DNA of 64,000 nucleotides from Apostichopus japonicus (GCF_037975245.1 NC_092566.1:15559501-15623500), one strand, 5' to 3'; numbered from the stretch's first letter, positions 42,409 to 56,270 are shown. Program-made: numbers and translations. Notes: a model not told the origin generated them from the sequence alone.

Positions 42409-42598
42409 GTGAGTTTTTTAGCTGGTCGCTTTATAAAGCATGAATTTCATCTACATTGCTCTTAGAACCTGTACAGTAGATTTAGACCCATTTTTTGTTT
42501 TAATTTTATTTTATATAGTACAGCATATCATGCTTATAGATACAGTAGTGCTTAGCAAGTGTTGTGATAGAGCTATCTAGCTTATTGTACATACAGAC

Positions 42599-42954
42599 TT
42601 AAAAGAATAGTCCAAGTCAAAATTTCTTTCTGGTATGTTTAAAGGAACATAATCTAAGCATTCTAGTGAAATTTGCATTCAATTCCTATGTACCGTCTTT
42701 GAGATATTGACAGTTGAAGTTGCAACCTTTTGTTCCAAAAGTGAACTTGTAGCAAACAGATGTGACATCATTGGTGCACACTAATAAAAAATGTTTTGTT
42801 TTTTTCCTTTAAAATTTACGTCTAATTTTATACTCCACAATCTCAAAAACGGTACATACTGTAGGAATTGAATGCAAATTTCACCAGAATGCTTGGATTA
42901 AGCTTCCTCTTTAACATATTAAAAAAGAAATTTTGACCTGGACTATTCTTTTAA
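42599..42954. mobile_element. MITE family C, fold-back element with long inverted arms
   Basis: TTAA at both edges; perfect outer ends AAGAATAGTCC and GGACTATTCTT. The arms pair over about 130 bp (GTGAAATTTGCATTCAATTC in the left arm, its complement in the right). 356 bp, non-coding. The right arm has an extra TACTGTA absent from the left. Confidence 0.9.
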
Positions 42955-43629
42955 TAAAACAGTTCTACAAAATGGTGATCTTGCATCCAGGTCAGTTATT
43001 ATGTTCACTAGATCCATCTAAGCCTACTGTGCATATACTGTATGCGCCTTGTATTGATTCGCTGTCTGACATGTACAGTAAAACAAGGAAATGTAACTAA
43101 TGTCCTAAACATTCAAGGACTTGGTACTGTATATCAATTTTTTTCCCTTTTTCTTCTTTTGAATTATGTATTACCGTATGGTCGAATTCAAGTTGCCATG
43201 GTAACAACCGAGCAGTACTGTATAAACATTTGCTTTATATTCTATGCACCCACATTCTGTTCATTTTTGTTGGATTAGATGTGTTACTGCCTTTACAGCA
43301 TCCTCTCCACTCTCATCATTCACTCTCGGCTACGGGTACACTACTTCTTTTGATGTGAATAAATTCAGGATTGGCATTCCAGCTGTGTTTTGTCTGACTT
43401 TGTTGGATAGTTATTTTACTGTATAACCTCCAGGGAAGACGCCCACCATCCATACAGAAAGAGTGTAAGTTACTCTGTTTTTCTTTCATTTTGCTATTCT
43501 TTTCTTTTTGTTTCGTTTGAACTGTTTTCCTTTCTGTTTTTCTCTTCTTTTCTTCACGCAGGGTATAATTTATCCAGTACTTATCGTATCCCAAAATGCT
43601 ATGAAAAAATTTGCTATGTATATTCAGTA

Positions 43630-43975
43630 CATACTGTACAAAGGTAAAGAAGTACTGTACAGTGCAGCTTTCTACACATAGGAACTGAACTGTAGAACTT
43701 TATAAGTATAAGTTGCTATGTACTGTAAATATTTACAAAGTTAAAGAAGTACAGTGCAGCTTTCTACACATACTGTAGGAACTGAACTGTAGAACTTTAT
43801 AAGTATAAGTTGCTATGTACTGTAAATATTTACAAAGTTAAAGAAGTACAGTGCAGCTTTCTACACATAGGAACTGAACTGTAGTTATAAGTATAAGTTG
43901 CTATGTACTGTAAATATACAAAGGTAAAGGTGCGCAGTGTAGCTTTCTACACATAGGAACTGAACTGTAGTTTTA
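43630..43975 (+). repeat. Tandem repeat, 86-97-bp unit, four copies
   Basis: Anchored by AGTGCAGCTTTCTACACATA at 43661, 43753 and 43850, and a variant at 43936. Units contain GAACTGAACTGTAG and AAGTTGCTATGTACTGTAAA. Copy 2 is longer by a TACTGTA insertion. Confidence 0.9.
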
Positions 43976-44348
43976 TATTTTTTTTTCATTGAGAGATTAG
44001 TGTTTATTTCCTATTTCAATGAAAACTAATTCAACTGCAAATATCTGGCAGGTCTGGATAATTAGCTGATATATCTTGTACTTAATTAAATTGTAATTAT
44101 GATGGTCCAGTACATGTATAGTTTGAAGTGATATATTCCAAGGATAACTCTTTATGCTTGCCTGTTTAACACCAGAATACTTGAATTGAATCTGTTCCTC
44201 TTTCCTGAGTCAAATAAATACATGTTTTTGCCCCTGGGCTATCCTTTTTAGAAAGTCACAATTACTCCATATTGTAAAATGATAGTCCCCTTTTCTCTTC
44301 CATGCTTCCCTTTTAATGCAGCTGGTGTCCAGTCCTTTAAATAATTAC

Positions 44349-44737
44349 TTAAAGGGTGTGAAGACTCACACAAAAAGAAATGTCTAATGCCGGTAATCTG
44401 ACCTACAGTACTGTAGTTTCGAATGAGGTGTAACAGAAGTGTTAGACACCACCATCGATCCCAGAAAATACACACACAGCTTGCTACCTTCGGTAATTAG
44501 ACACTAGTTAGTGTACAGTCAGTACATACAGCTGCGGTCAATACCCACAGCACAGTGTAGAAACGATACTGCGATGGACATCTCAGGTCGAGCGAAAGAT
44601 ATAACAAGGTATCACGTTTCATTACTGTCTTCATTTTGTAGCAACAGGAACAAAACGTCACTTGCAAGCAACAGAAAGTTACTGTAACTTTGTCAGATGG
44701 CAGCATGTGATTTGGGGCGAGTCTTCAATGCCTTTAA
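44349..44737 (+). mobile_element. MITE family A, copy 2
   Basis: TTAA-flanked; ends AGGGTGTGAAGACTC and GAGTCTTCAATGCCT. Compared with copy 1 it carries TACAGTACTGTA at 44404-44415 in place of TA, and TACTGTA at 44680-44686 in place of TA. Confidence 0.9.
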
Positions 44738-45470
44738 ACATTACTTTCTCTACTGAGCCTAAACTTCTCGTCCAAGCAATAGAATTAGTATGGTATAGTG
44801 TTGTATAGTACAATAGCACTATGAGGTCATTCTTGTCAAAAAGTCCACTTTACTGCATACATACTGTACTACATAGGTAATTTTTTACTCTAATTATATC
44901 TAGGTTATATTTAAAGTACAATACTGTATTTGTTAAAGTATTTCTCAAGGGTTCTAGGAATCTAACAGAAGCATTTCAAACTTTATTCAAATGTGATGAT
45001 TGTGGATAAACCCAAAGCGTCAATCACTGAATGCTAAAGCCTACATACAATATCTTTTACAGAGTTGAGTTTCAGAGTAACATTTTTTGACGGAGGTATT
45101 AGATTAGCCAGCTGATGCAACGAAACATAAAATGATAAACTATATATTCAAGCAACAAAGTAACTAATAAAAATTGATCTCCTATTCAATTATAAATGTG
45201 CATGCTTGGTGTGATGTTGCCATGACAACCGGTTGAGCTAGAAGACCATCTGCACACTACACTACTACTTTTTATGTGATTATCTCAGTAATTTAATTAA
45301 GTGCTTTAATCATAATGACTACTTTGACAGACTTTTCAAGAAACTTGTGAGGATCATGCACGACTCTTGATGTACTCTGGATGCACACTGCAGTTATAGT
45401 CCCTCGCTTTTTCTGCTCCACTTTTTGTGTGTACTGTCATCCAGGCTGTTGTTTGTTCAAAATTTTGCTA

Positions 45471-45708
45471 ATAACACAGGGAATAACACAGGGAATAACG
45501 CAGGGAATAGACACAGGGAATAACGCAGGGAATATACACAGGGAATATACACAGGGAATAACACAGGGAATAACACAGGGAATATACACAGGGAATAACA
45601 CAGGGAATAACACAGGGAATATACACAGGGAATAACACAGGGAATAACACAGGGAATAACACAGGGAATATACACAGGGAATAACACAGGGAATAACACA
45701 GGGAATAA
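45471..45708 (+). repeat. 12-bp minisatellite
   Basis: About 19 units of ACACAGGGAATA with variants ACGCAGGGAATA and TACACAGGGAATA; open on both strands only because of the repeat. Confidence 0.95.
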
Positions 45709-46739
45709 TTTACTGTGCAAATTTTGGGTAGCAGCTCTGAATGCTCAGCTTAACTTATGTCTCAGATTATAAAGATGTACATGTTGGTTCCTCAGAGAAA
45801 AACCTGGCACTATACAGTAGATGCAATTTTGCACTTTGTATTCAGCCTTGAAATTGGCAATTTTTTTGCGTTGCATTTTTGTGTTGTGATCAGATACAAG
45901 ATATATTATTACCTGCAACAGACAATTCAAATCTCACCATAAATTTATAAGTACTTTAAAAATAAGTTATATTCATCAACATAATTATGATTGGTGTAAA
46001 AAATTCACGCTCGGATCTTCACAGGCCACTGAGAGTTTGAACAAAATTCATACCATTACATTTACCAAAGGGTACCATCCTATTCAAATGAAGTTGGTGT
46101 CAAATTTTGTACTTTAACACTGGAAAATTGGTTTGAAATAATTTTTAATTTCCTTTTAATGCTGAGCTAATTTTTGTGTGGTTATTTGTAAATTTTTGAT
46201 AGTTACAATATCTGCATGACATTCAAATCCATAAACAATGCTTAATGCATTTCAAATTAGAAAAAAGGAAAGAAAAAATTAAATTTTTAATTTGCATAAT
46301 TTTGCATAGATTAAAAAGTCTGAGTTACTAAAAGGTTAAAATAAATTTCCAATCATTAAAGTTTTTAAACCAAAAATTTATGTTTAATATCAGGTGAAAA
46401 GGAAAAATATTTTAAGTAATTACCTGGTTGGTGTAGGCCAATTAAGGGAATAATTTGGATTTAGATGTTTATTTATCAGTTTTGAATGTGTGAATGTACT
46501 GTACATTGTTGCAAAACATTATTTCAGATGAAGTAAATTCTATCGATATTTTTTTTTTTTTACTATGTTGACTCGTCTTAAAAGACTGACATACTCCTTA
46601 CTGTACATCTACATGTACTGTATTCCTCGTTGTGTGATCAACTATAGTCCAGTCGTTTTTACATATATTCAAACTTCCTATAATAGTTATAATTAGTCAG
46701 TTACAGTATAGTCAGCTGGTGTCTTTGAAGTTGGCAAAG
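45709..46739. other. Intergenic, no feature
   Basis: A/T-rich sequence with no recognised gene, RNA or repeat family. Confidence 0.45.
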
Positions 46740-47275
46740 GCTTGGTTCATGCAGCTGTTAGAGTGTCCCCCTCACAATCCTTAGGTTCCAGGATCAAAAT
46801 TCCGCCAGGAGCCAGATTCTCTTGACCTATTCAAAAATCGCTGCAGTGCAGTGGTGATGTGCAGAGTCTTCTGTGGATTTGGTACTGTATTTCTGGTTTG
46901 TGAACTTGGCTGGCAAAGGGTTTGTTTCTGTTCTTTAATTGGTTTTGAAACAATTTTGTTCATCATGGCTGCACTGCAGTGATGTCAACTAGGGTGCCTT
47001 TGCCTACCTCAGTATTTGAGAAAGTGGTCGGATGCTTGGGCATGCACTCTTGTCCGTCGGATGGGGACGTTAAATGGCGGTCCCGGAAGAAGGAATGGGA
47101 TCGAATTCACACCCCAGTGACCCCTGCCTCGTTATCCTCTGAACACTTATCGAACAGAGAAGGCTTGATATAAGCCGGTGTTCATCCAAGATCTAACATG
47201 GATATGGTCTCAAATAAGCTACTGTAAGGCTTCCTGATCCTTGGGTCCCTAAACTAAACTATGCTCTTAGAGTAA
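46740..47275 (+). mobile_element. SINE-like element with tRNA-like head
   Basis: The head at about 46740-46815 starts GGCTTGGTTCATGCAGC and ends CAGGAGCC, with a B-box-like GGATCAAAATTCC. The body has the SINE-type phrase GTCCGTCGGATGGGGACGTT and CGGTCCCGG. The 3' part (GATATGGTCTCAAATAAGC, CTAAACTAAACT) recurs inverted at about 54055-54145. Confidence 0.5.
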
Positions 47276-49000
47276 ACTCACATACATGTACGACAGCTAC
47301 TAGCTGTACACATGCGATCATGCTATATGATCAATGCTAACAGCTATGCCCTGTACTACTGTAGTTAGCTTGCAGGAAACTGGCATCTGTAGATTCTGCA
47401 GTAGATTCAGTAGTACTGTATCTTAAACATCAAGATAACAATTGATAAAATCTGTCAGTAGTAATTTGCAAACATGCGCAACAGGATGCTAATTTGATAT
47501 GGATGTCACCGTAGAACACTCTTTAGTAAGTGTCTCCTGAGCAGTGGATAATATCTCTCAAGTATGGTAACTTACAACTCGATTTCTCTCTCTCCCTTCT
47601 CGGTTGGTCTACATTCTGTTTTGAACATGTACTGTACATATTTATACTGCAATGCATATATTACAACCATAATAGCCTACTTGTAATATCCATATTCAAG
47701 ATGATACTGTATGTTTAAAGATAAAGTCAATGTGCCATTTCGGAGCAGCTGTAGGCGAACGTTGTTTGCAAGGCTTCCACTGTGCAGCGTCTATCAGATC
47801 AAGCAGATATCTCTGTCATTTTCTTAAATATTGCTGATGTGGCATTATAAGAGATCCAAAGCCAGGAGGTCATTTTGATTACTTGAAATCCTTAGGAAAC
47901 ATTGTAGATGATATGATCATATATCCTGCTGTTCAGTTTATTCAAATTATGAATGGGAAAATATTGCTTTTAAAGTCCCAAAACACCCCGGGGGCTGCTG
48001 ATTCGAAAGTTGAAATTTTATGAGAATAAAGTAGGCCTAATAAGCTATACATTTTCATCAAGGATACTTTCTTTTCTCTTCTCAATTTTTTCGACTGATC
48101 ATTTTATCAGATAATGTCGTCGAAGACGACTCCATGAACACAGTAAAATAACTTTGGCTTAAAGAGATTTAACAAATGGCTCGTAGTAAAAACAGATGAA
48201 GATGGATGGAGATTAGGTTGGGCATTTGTTTGAATTTGAGTGTACAATCGTGTGGAAATAAACACATACAGTACAAGTAGCGAAGACTAATGGTAAATTG
48301 TCGTACAAATTTACTGTTAACTATACAGTTGAGGTACAGACTTGCCTAGTATAATGGCTTGTACAGTAAAGTGCCTGTCTGCGTCCGGCAGTTCTGAATA
48401 CCGCCCAGCAGAAACAGTATTTTTAACTCTCCCCCCCCCCCCCACCCTGCAGTTTTTTGATGATTAATTTAACAAATTTTACCATCACTACAATATGGGT
48501 GAATATTTTGCACAGAAGTTAGTGTCGAACTAGGAAACCATTTGCCATCTAAGCTTACTTCATTTTCATAGATTTTCCAAAGGTGAGGGGGCATCCCCAG
48601 CCGTGATACCCATCCCTCAGAACTTGCATCACACTGTAACAGCACAAATATTCCTGGGCACATTCCTGAGTCGGGTTATTCCATGAAGAAATGGACATGG
48701 GCCTAAATATAAAGGAAAAGATGACAGTGTGCCATTGGTCAATATCATGTTGTTAAATACAAATCTAGGAAAGGGATTCATATCAAAACTTCAATATCAA
48801 TTAACCTTTTTTTAAGAAATTGCAAAATGAATCAGTATGAAGTTTTCATTCTAAAGTTCTTTGACCGAATTTCAGCTTCCGATTTCCTGTCCAGAGAGTT
48901 AATTTGTTTTTGTTGAACACATATCATAGGCATTAAGGTAAGGTGCTACATCACTGCACACATTTTGAATACCTTTTCACAAAACTGTTCTTATGTATGC
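47276..49000. other. Intergenic, no gene recognised
   Basis: Nothing coding could be supported; a C run lies at about 48429-48442 and TACTGTA/TACAGTA sites are scattered. Confidence 0.45.
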
Positions 49001-49613
49001 TTTAAAGGATTGGTTCAGTTGTCATACTGTACATGTTTATGAAATATGAAAGAGGACAATAAAGGAAACACAACATTTGGTGAAAAAAACAGTTCAAATA
49101 TCTTTTTCGGTTAAAGAGATATTCAAGTGTAAAATTTTATCAGATTGTGTAGAAACTGCTGAAATCTGACTAGCTGTGATGTCACATCCTCACATTCCTG
49201 AAAAGTCTTTGTTTTTTTTCTCTAAATATTTTGTGAGATTTCATGACTTTCAACCAAAAGATATGTCAGGAGATCTCATTTGTCAAAGGAAGTATTTGAG
49301 ATTAAACATCTGAAGAATTTTTGATTATATTATTTTCAAATGTGTTAAAAAATGTAAATAATTTTAAAAGAAATATATTCACAAATGTTAAAGGAAGTGA
49401 GGATGTGACATCACACCCTCACAGTACTGTAAGTCTTTCTACACCAGTCGTTTTCAAAGATATTTTGATATCTTCAAAGTGTCATATCTCCTTAACAGAG
49501 CATGCTACAGTAGTAGTGTATCATGGTACAGTAGTTTCTTCACTGTTCTATTTGTCTTTTTGTGCTCTTTCATACAAAATAGACATGTCAAACACCTGAA
49601 CCAATCCTTTAAA
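49001..49613 (+). mobile_element. MITE family B, copy 2
   Basis: Ends AGGATTGGTTCAG and CACCTGAACCAATCCT with TTAA at both edges, collinear with 17306-17886. Carries extra TACTGTA (49425-49431) and TACAGTA (49506-49512, 49527-49533) not in copy 1. Confidence 0.9.
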
Positions 49614-50040
49614 TATATGCAAGACACTACTGTATATCATGAGTGATATGTTCTGCACAAGTAAACCAAAAGAACGATTCATTACTGTACCTGTATATGT
49701 AGATAGAATACCAGGTTATTAAAACCCAACCATTGGATTTTGGTTACTACTGTACTCATCTTCATAACTGTGAAAACAAAGAAATGAATTATTAGCAACC
49801 AAAATATGTTAGGAATGTTTTGTAAATGAAACTTGTAAGATGAGTAACTATGTACAGTATAAGGTTCAGTGTAAACCATACAGAAGTTATATATGTCAGG
49901 GATGAGGGAAATGAATTCTGCTGGTACACATTATCACTGACAGCACCAGCAAGTACCTTAGGTGGTGGCATGCACGTACACAACATATTTACTTTCTCCT
50001 TCGCTTACCTGTCTCCCCACAACCTATAGCACTTCGTTCT

Positions 50041-50074
50041 ACCAGGGAGTCATTATGGAATGAAACTCCCTGGT
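50041..50074. repeat. Short hairpin, ACCAGGGAGT/ACTCCCTGGT
   Basis: Ten-base perfect arms at 50041-50050 and 50065-50074 around a 14-base loop. The same arm word occurs in the hairpins at 58986 and 59132. Confidence 0.85.
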
Positions 50075-53000
50075 TCTACCGTGCCTAGAAAGAACCGGTA
50101 ACCTACTAACACTGCGCGCCCTCTTTGACCCGCTCACTCGGTCAAGGCCCTTCCTTCTCATTCTACCATCCAAAGTGCCAGCATCGTGCATTTTTCGTCT
50201 GGTGTTACCCATCATGCAATGCAGATCTGGTGCAACTTTGTGCTGTGCAATGTCAGCGCACACTGAATGTTCAACAAGTGCACACCTTTTCAAAACAGTA
50301 ATTAAATCTTTTTTATGGGAGGTTTGGGAAATTCAAGACTGTCAGTCACTGAAGAAATAACCCTTACCATTATGAGTTCAGTGGTGGCTCAATTTACGGT
50401 GCTCGTCAAATGTCGGAGGTAAAATTGAAAATGCTGTAGGTTGTTACAAAGGAGTTAGAGAAAGTTCATTTGCCAATACAGGTAAGTACTGTATTTATTT
50501 GCCCATTCAAAGTCTTGCAGTACAGATACAGTATTCAGCTATATATACTCCTGTAGGTTACAACGATTGCTAAATTGTAAGTGAAATGGTCTTTCGGTGC
50601 AGCTCTCAATATAATTGCCACATTGGTTTTCTAGTTTAGTATAAACATATATACATCCACAGTACACATCAGGGAATTAATATATCCACTAGATCCGATA
50701 GCAAAATGCTCTGCAAAACAAAAGTTTGCGGCAATTATAAGTACAAAGACAAACAGCAATTTTGTTTTTGCATAGGAACCATATAGTACTGTACATGTAT
50801 CAAGAAAAATTTCAGATACAAGGCCAAGTCCAGCTACTGTATTGTCCCTTGCGAAACCTAAAATTTAAAAATATGGAATTGTTGGTAAAGTTTAAAGATT
50901 TTATGATATCCTGCAAAGATTGACTGGGTTATGTGTAGTTAATCAGTGATCCGTGCATCGTTTACGTAATTAATTAAAGGAGTGTGACATACAGTATAAT
51001 GGGACATTTGGAATTTTAGACAAAATTGAGAGACTTCAAAATTGATCAGAAAATTTGAACACTTATTTACCTGTGCAAGGGCGTAGAAAGCGGGGGGGGG
51101 GCTGGGGGCGAGAGCCCCCACCTGAAAACATGGGGGGCGGAAGTATGCTTCCGCTCCCCCAGTCGTCGAGGGTAAAAGCCCCTTTCATTTTTGAACTATT
51201 TTCTGAAATCCAGAACGTAGTCTTTCACCATTTTTCAGACAGACTGTTTAGTACTGCAATTATTGGGAATCACTATCTCCGCTGGAAATTCGCTAGCGTT
51301 TGAGCATACCGTCAAATTATCAAAATATCATTGTTTTCCTTCCATCTGTATTAACTGTGCATGTTGTTTTCCCACTTGCACAGGTTTTTCTCTTTACAAC
51401 ACCCACCCACCCATACAGCTGACAGCCTGATTTGACTGAAAGCAGGTCACTCTTCTAACCTTTCGTTAGATGTCTCTATACACTACTGTACAGTAGCTCT
51501 TTATGCTGGAACGATAACGATCATCCGATCATCGAGTGCTTGGGACCGTTCAAGTCTAATTACATTAAATTAAACAAAGGAAATAAATAATGAATAAATT
51601 AATTAATTCTAAAAAGAAAGAAGGGAAAAATAGTATATAGGAATGTCTTTAAGAAAATTTGTCTATAACATTTACATGCCAGTATAATTTTTAATTTGAA
51701 TATATATACCAAAAATTATGAAGCATTAATATTAATTTATATTATTCGTTCAAACGCAAGCTATTAAAGGAATTTACTTGTGCATCTAGGAGACGTAGTA
51801 CTGTACTGTCCTATAGCCACACTGCACTGGTATATATGTACAATTCATTTTTGTACTTTAACAGGTAAATGTCCTTAAAGCAACAGTCAGAATGGGATTC
51901 TCAAATTTCCAACTGGTTAAAAAAGATCTAACAAGTTAGTTAATTTTCACCACATCGTATATAGTTTTGTCGGCCATTTAATCTTCATGAAAACATTGTT
52001 GGCATTCTTTCTTTTTTGTTGTTAAAACACTAGAGTTTAATTAGCACTTAAAATATTAAAAGCATGTTATTAATGAACTCAATTCCTTACCACAGGTACT
52101 GTACTGTACTCTGCATAATATACTGTACATAGTGATTTTCTAGAAAAAGCAAAAATGGTGAATACTCTGTTTAAATTAAAACATAATAATCAGTTGGAGA
52201 AACATTTTGTAATTACTTTATGATTTTAGGTACGTAACTTAGTACAATACGCATTCTAGGTAGTACAATTTACATTTCACTTTTCACGATGTGAATTTGC
52301 TTAAAATCATCAAATAATTTAAAACAAAAATGGTGGTTTGCTATTAAACACACACACACACATTAAAATCATTGCTCACTGTACACATCTTTGCAGTTAG
52401 TGTTGTATTATAACTACTGTACTTGACCATAATACTGTATATGTAGAGAATTGCGCAATAGTAAGATCCGGATTGAATTTCAATAGAATCTTGCAAACTT
52501 TATTAAAAATAAAATATTTTTAATAACCGTAATGAAAGTGATTTTATTGTGGATTTTGGACTTGAATATTTGCAGAGGCCTTCAGCTTTAGTTTATTCAA
52601 GGTTATTATGACTTTCTTTTGAAATAAATTATAACAATAAAGACAGGTCGTGATTTTTTTTTAAATTTTTTTTGATCAAGGATAGAAAGTTTAACATGAA
52701 AGTACTGTGCACAACAATAATAATACTGTACAATAGAAAGGTAATGACGAGAAAGATATTCAGCCACACAATACAGTAGCAGTGAACAATACTCATACAA
52801 TACTCACTACATAAACTGTAGATGCAGTACGTCTTTATTCACAAATTATTCATACAGAAGGCAAAAGGGCCCCATAAAAAAAAAAATAATAAAACAAATT
52901 CATATAAATGCAGCTTTCTCTCCTTCATCTGAAATTAAATTCTTTAAATGCATCTCAATTCTCAATACAATTTATTCAAAATCAACAGAAACAGAGATGT

Positions 53001-53627
53001 TGTATAAAACCACTGTCTGCCAGCAACATATACTTCCATGCTTTTACTATCATGTACAGGTATGTACAGTAGATTGCAAATTTGATAAGTTCATGAGTAA
53101 ACAGGTGTACTGAAGGTTAAAATTGCATACTGTACATGATATTTATGCTATGTTTAAAGTTGCACTTTGAGCAGGGTCCAAGATGCTGGAGGAATAGCCC
53201 CATTTCACAGTCCTACCCCCTCCCCCTCCACGTACAGTACAGTAATATTCATATCAATGAATTCAAATATAGTGTCCACACTCCACAGGCCTCATTGTTT
53301 GGATTATGGTATTCAAACTTAAGATAAAAGATTGAACATTACTATATATTGACTGCCCCCCCCCCACTTCTCCCTTTCTTGAATCCCCTCCCCCTTAATT
53401 CCCAAGAGAAAACAATCCAGTTTATTTCCTTATATAGTATACTGTATGCTTAGCATTTTCACACTTTCTCTGTCCTGCTTCCTGTCACTGCTCCCTAACA
53501 GTCATTTCATTGTTGATTTGTATACATACAGTATATCATGTAGGCCCCATAAGGTTTGATCACTTGATAGTGTATGCTCATATAAAAACTTTCTCCTTTT
53601 TTTTGCTCCTAAGGTGAATTATGAGAT
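50075..53627. other. Intergenic, no gene recognised
   Basis: Holds a GC-richer block at about 50080-50260 containing ACACTGCGCGCCCTC. A G/C-rich fold-back-like tract lies at about 51075-51175 (GGGGGCGAGAGCCCCC). C runs and TACTGTA sites are scattered. Confidence 0.45.
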
Positions 53628-53933
53628 CTATCTCTCTTTCTCTGTATAGTAAAGAGGCAAATCTGGAACTGTATATAAGTCTTCTACATAAATACAGGGG
53701 TCCTGATATACTATACTGTACAGGTCTATGGATTGGTGACATCCATGGCCTGTCAGTTGAGTGACCTGACAGGTGACGTCAATGCATAGCGACCTGTCGT
53801 AGTGTCCAGGATATATCACTCCATCATTGTCAGTGTTGCCCTCGATACTTTCTACGAACGTCCGATGCAGAGACTGTTCCTGTCCATGTAGGGATGTGGA
53901 ATGATTTTTAACATTGACGATGCATGCAATCAT
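53628..53933 (-). CDS. Uncharacterised ORF, 101 codons
   Basis: The longest non-repetitive ORF in the right part, starting MIACIVNVKNHSTSLHGQEQ and ending LYYTEKER. No family recognised, no splice or promoter context; it may be chance or part of an unannotated transcript. Confidence 0.15.
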   Translation of the reverse strand: MIACIVNVKNHSTSLHGQEQSLHRTFVESIEGNTDNDGVIYPGHYDRSLCIDVTCQVTQLTGHGCHQSIDLYSIVYQDPCIYVEDLYTVPDLPLYYTEKER

Positions 53934-54478
53934 GGTTTACAGATCCACATACATAATTCATAGGGCTGTGTATGGTACTTCATGTACATAGCATGGTGGC
54001 TTCTTACTTTATCATAGTCAACCTTGATCCCTCTCCTCCTTAAAGCTGCTGCATTTAGTTTAGTTTAGTTTAGAGACCCAATGATCGGGAAGCCTTACAG
54101 TATAGCTTATCTGAGACCATATATCCGTGTCAGACATTGAATTGCATGGTTACAGTGTGATGGTTCCAGACTCATGTATCCCTGAAAGGTAAAGTGTATA
54201 CAGACTGGTACATAAGATGGTGGAATATCATGAAGTCTCCATTTAATTTTTGAACGCTGTACAGACATGCAGGAATCATCACTTGAGAATTTACTAACTA
54301 GTACAATAACTGTTGGCTAGCACACAGATATACTGCAGGGTCAGCTCTTCAATACTGTAGCTAATGTTCACCTGCAAGAAGAATCATATATTATTATACT
54401 GTACATGATGTATCCTATCATGTGCAACATTTCAGCTCCATAAACTATGCCTCCATCTGCTCTTGTAGTAGTGCAGTA

Positions 54479-54668
54479 TAATAATAATAATAAGCTTGTT
54501 ACACTTTGTACTTTTCATTCGACTGCCAAGTATTGCTGACGAAGGTCCCAGGGGGACCGAAAATTCCAATAATAATATTAATAATAATGATAATAATCAT
54601 AATCTATCATCATAATAATCATAATCATAATAATAATAATAATTTAATAATAATAATAATAATAATAA
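54479..54668 (+). repeat. (AAT)n-type microsatellites
   Basis: ATAATAATAATAA runs at 54479-54493 and 54568-54668, with ATC and CATAATAATC interruptions. Confidence 0.9.
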
Positions 54669-55691
54669 GAAAACAGAGCTATTGTAATGTGTACAGTATT
54701 TATGAGATGAATATTTCATGTACTAAATCAGTATAGCCATACTGTTGCTGTGCTGCACATACAGTATGTTCTGTCAGTTCAGAGTATGCATACTATGTAG
54801 GCAGCAAACCAATATGCACTTGAAGCTCTTCCTGAGAAAAAAGGTTCAGAAACTACATCTATCTTTCCCAATCTCCTTAATTGGTTAAAATGAGTTTTGC
54901 TGTCTCTACTGTATGTGTTTTGACTACGGCAATCTGGTCCCTCTGATGTATATAGATGTAACAAGGTTTATTGGATGATTCGCCCACCAGTCTGTCTGTT
55001 TGATGTCCCAGAGGTACCGTATACCTCACCCTCTGTGTCCCAGAGAGAAGGAGAATTTAAACAAACAACTGAGGTAGGCATTTGAAGAAAAGATACTTTG
55101 AAAGTGTATCTCAATATCTCACCGTAAAAGGCGAACTTGTCTGAGGTGTCAAAATGATTTGAAATAAATTACTGAATGCATACATGTGTTTTGTCTGACA
55201 TGAGGCAAGCCTCTTACTGTATAAGTCTAGATTCACATAGAGATCTGCAAGGACTATGTAAATAAATAATGCACAAAACTTACAGTACTTAGTCATACAC
55301 AGCTGGGAATAATCTTGTGTACATGATAGCAGTTTTGGAGGCTCCCGAAGTTTCTCAGATTATAAAATACTAACACAGTTACTATGTATACATCTTTACA
55401 AGTTTGTATCTAGCGATTTGAAAATTTAACATTTAAATGATTCCTTGAAGATATATATACAGTAGTAGGAAACTAGGAACAGTACAATAGAGATATGGGA
55501 TTCATGAATGTAAAAACTGTTCGTCTAAAAGCATATTTTTAATGGTAGAATTTTAAAGAGCTAAACTGTGCAGGTACAGTGTACAATGTACATTTCAGTG
55601 TTACACTTTGATTTTATTGATCTCTACATCATTAAAAATGCATTTGCTTACAATTGCAAGAAATGGCTTTGATGTACAATATGCCTTATGG

Positions 55692-56262
55692 TAAGGTGAC
55701 CATATTTTCGTGACTGAAATCGGGGACATTTATTGCGTGACTGATATGGGGGAGGGGTTTAAGGGAAGGGGCTGTCCCCCTCCCCTTTGGAAAATTTTCA
55801 AGTGCCTAAGGTGCTTAGATGTAAAATGGTGATACTTTGAAGCACTTTTTAGATCAATTTTATTTTCAAAAATGTAGCTTTTCCTTAAATGAAATCCACT
55901 TAATTTACTAGGTTCTTTGAGAGCTTGTGATTTTCTCATGCTCACACTATAAGTGTCGTTGTGTCGCCGTAGTTGCCATTTATACGGTCGAAAGAGTGCT
56001 AGGCTAGATCGATCTAGCATATTTTTAACAGTGTTTCCACTTTACACTGGCCCACCTGAAATACTGATTATAAGTTCTGTTCTGCGACTGCACACTTGAC
56101 TAAATTTTGTTTTTACAATTATTTTACTAATAATGTGGGATATTTTCGAAATTCCTGAACATTTTGACGAATCGGGGACATTTTCGGGGACACTTGTTCA
56201 TCGGGGACAGCACACTGTAATCGGGGACTGTCCCCGAAAATCGGGGACGTCTGGTCACCTTA
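55692..56262. mobile_element. Complete non-autonomous hAT-like element with 8-bp TSD
   Basis: The target duplication CCTTATGG lies at 55684-55691 and 56263-56270. The inverted ends are TAAGGTGACCA and TGGTCACCTTA. Subterminal CGGGGAC words occur once near the left end and about seven times in both orientations near the right, as in transposase-binding regions of hAT elements. 571 bp, no transposase. Confidence 0.9.
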
Positions 56263-56270
56263 CCTTATGG

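Noticed and set aside
43316-43594. Lys/Glu/Arg-rich antisense ORF of 92 codons
   Set aside because: Comes from a TTTTC/TTTCT-rich low-complexity tract; no splice context or homolog.
45457-45720. Phe/Pro/Val/Cys repeat ORFs
   Set aside because: The 12-bp minisatellite read in open frames.
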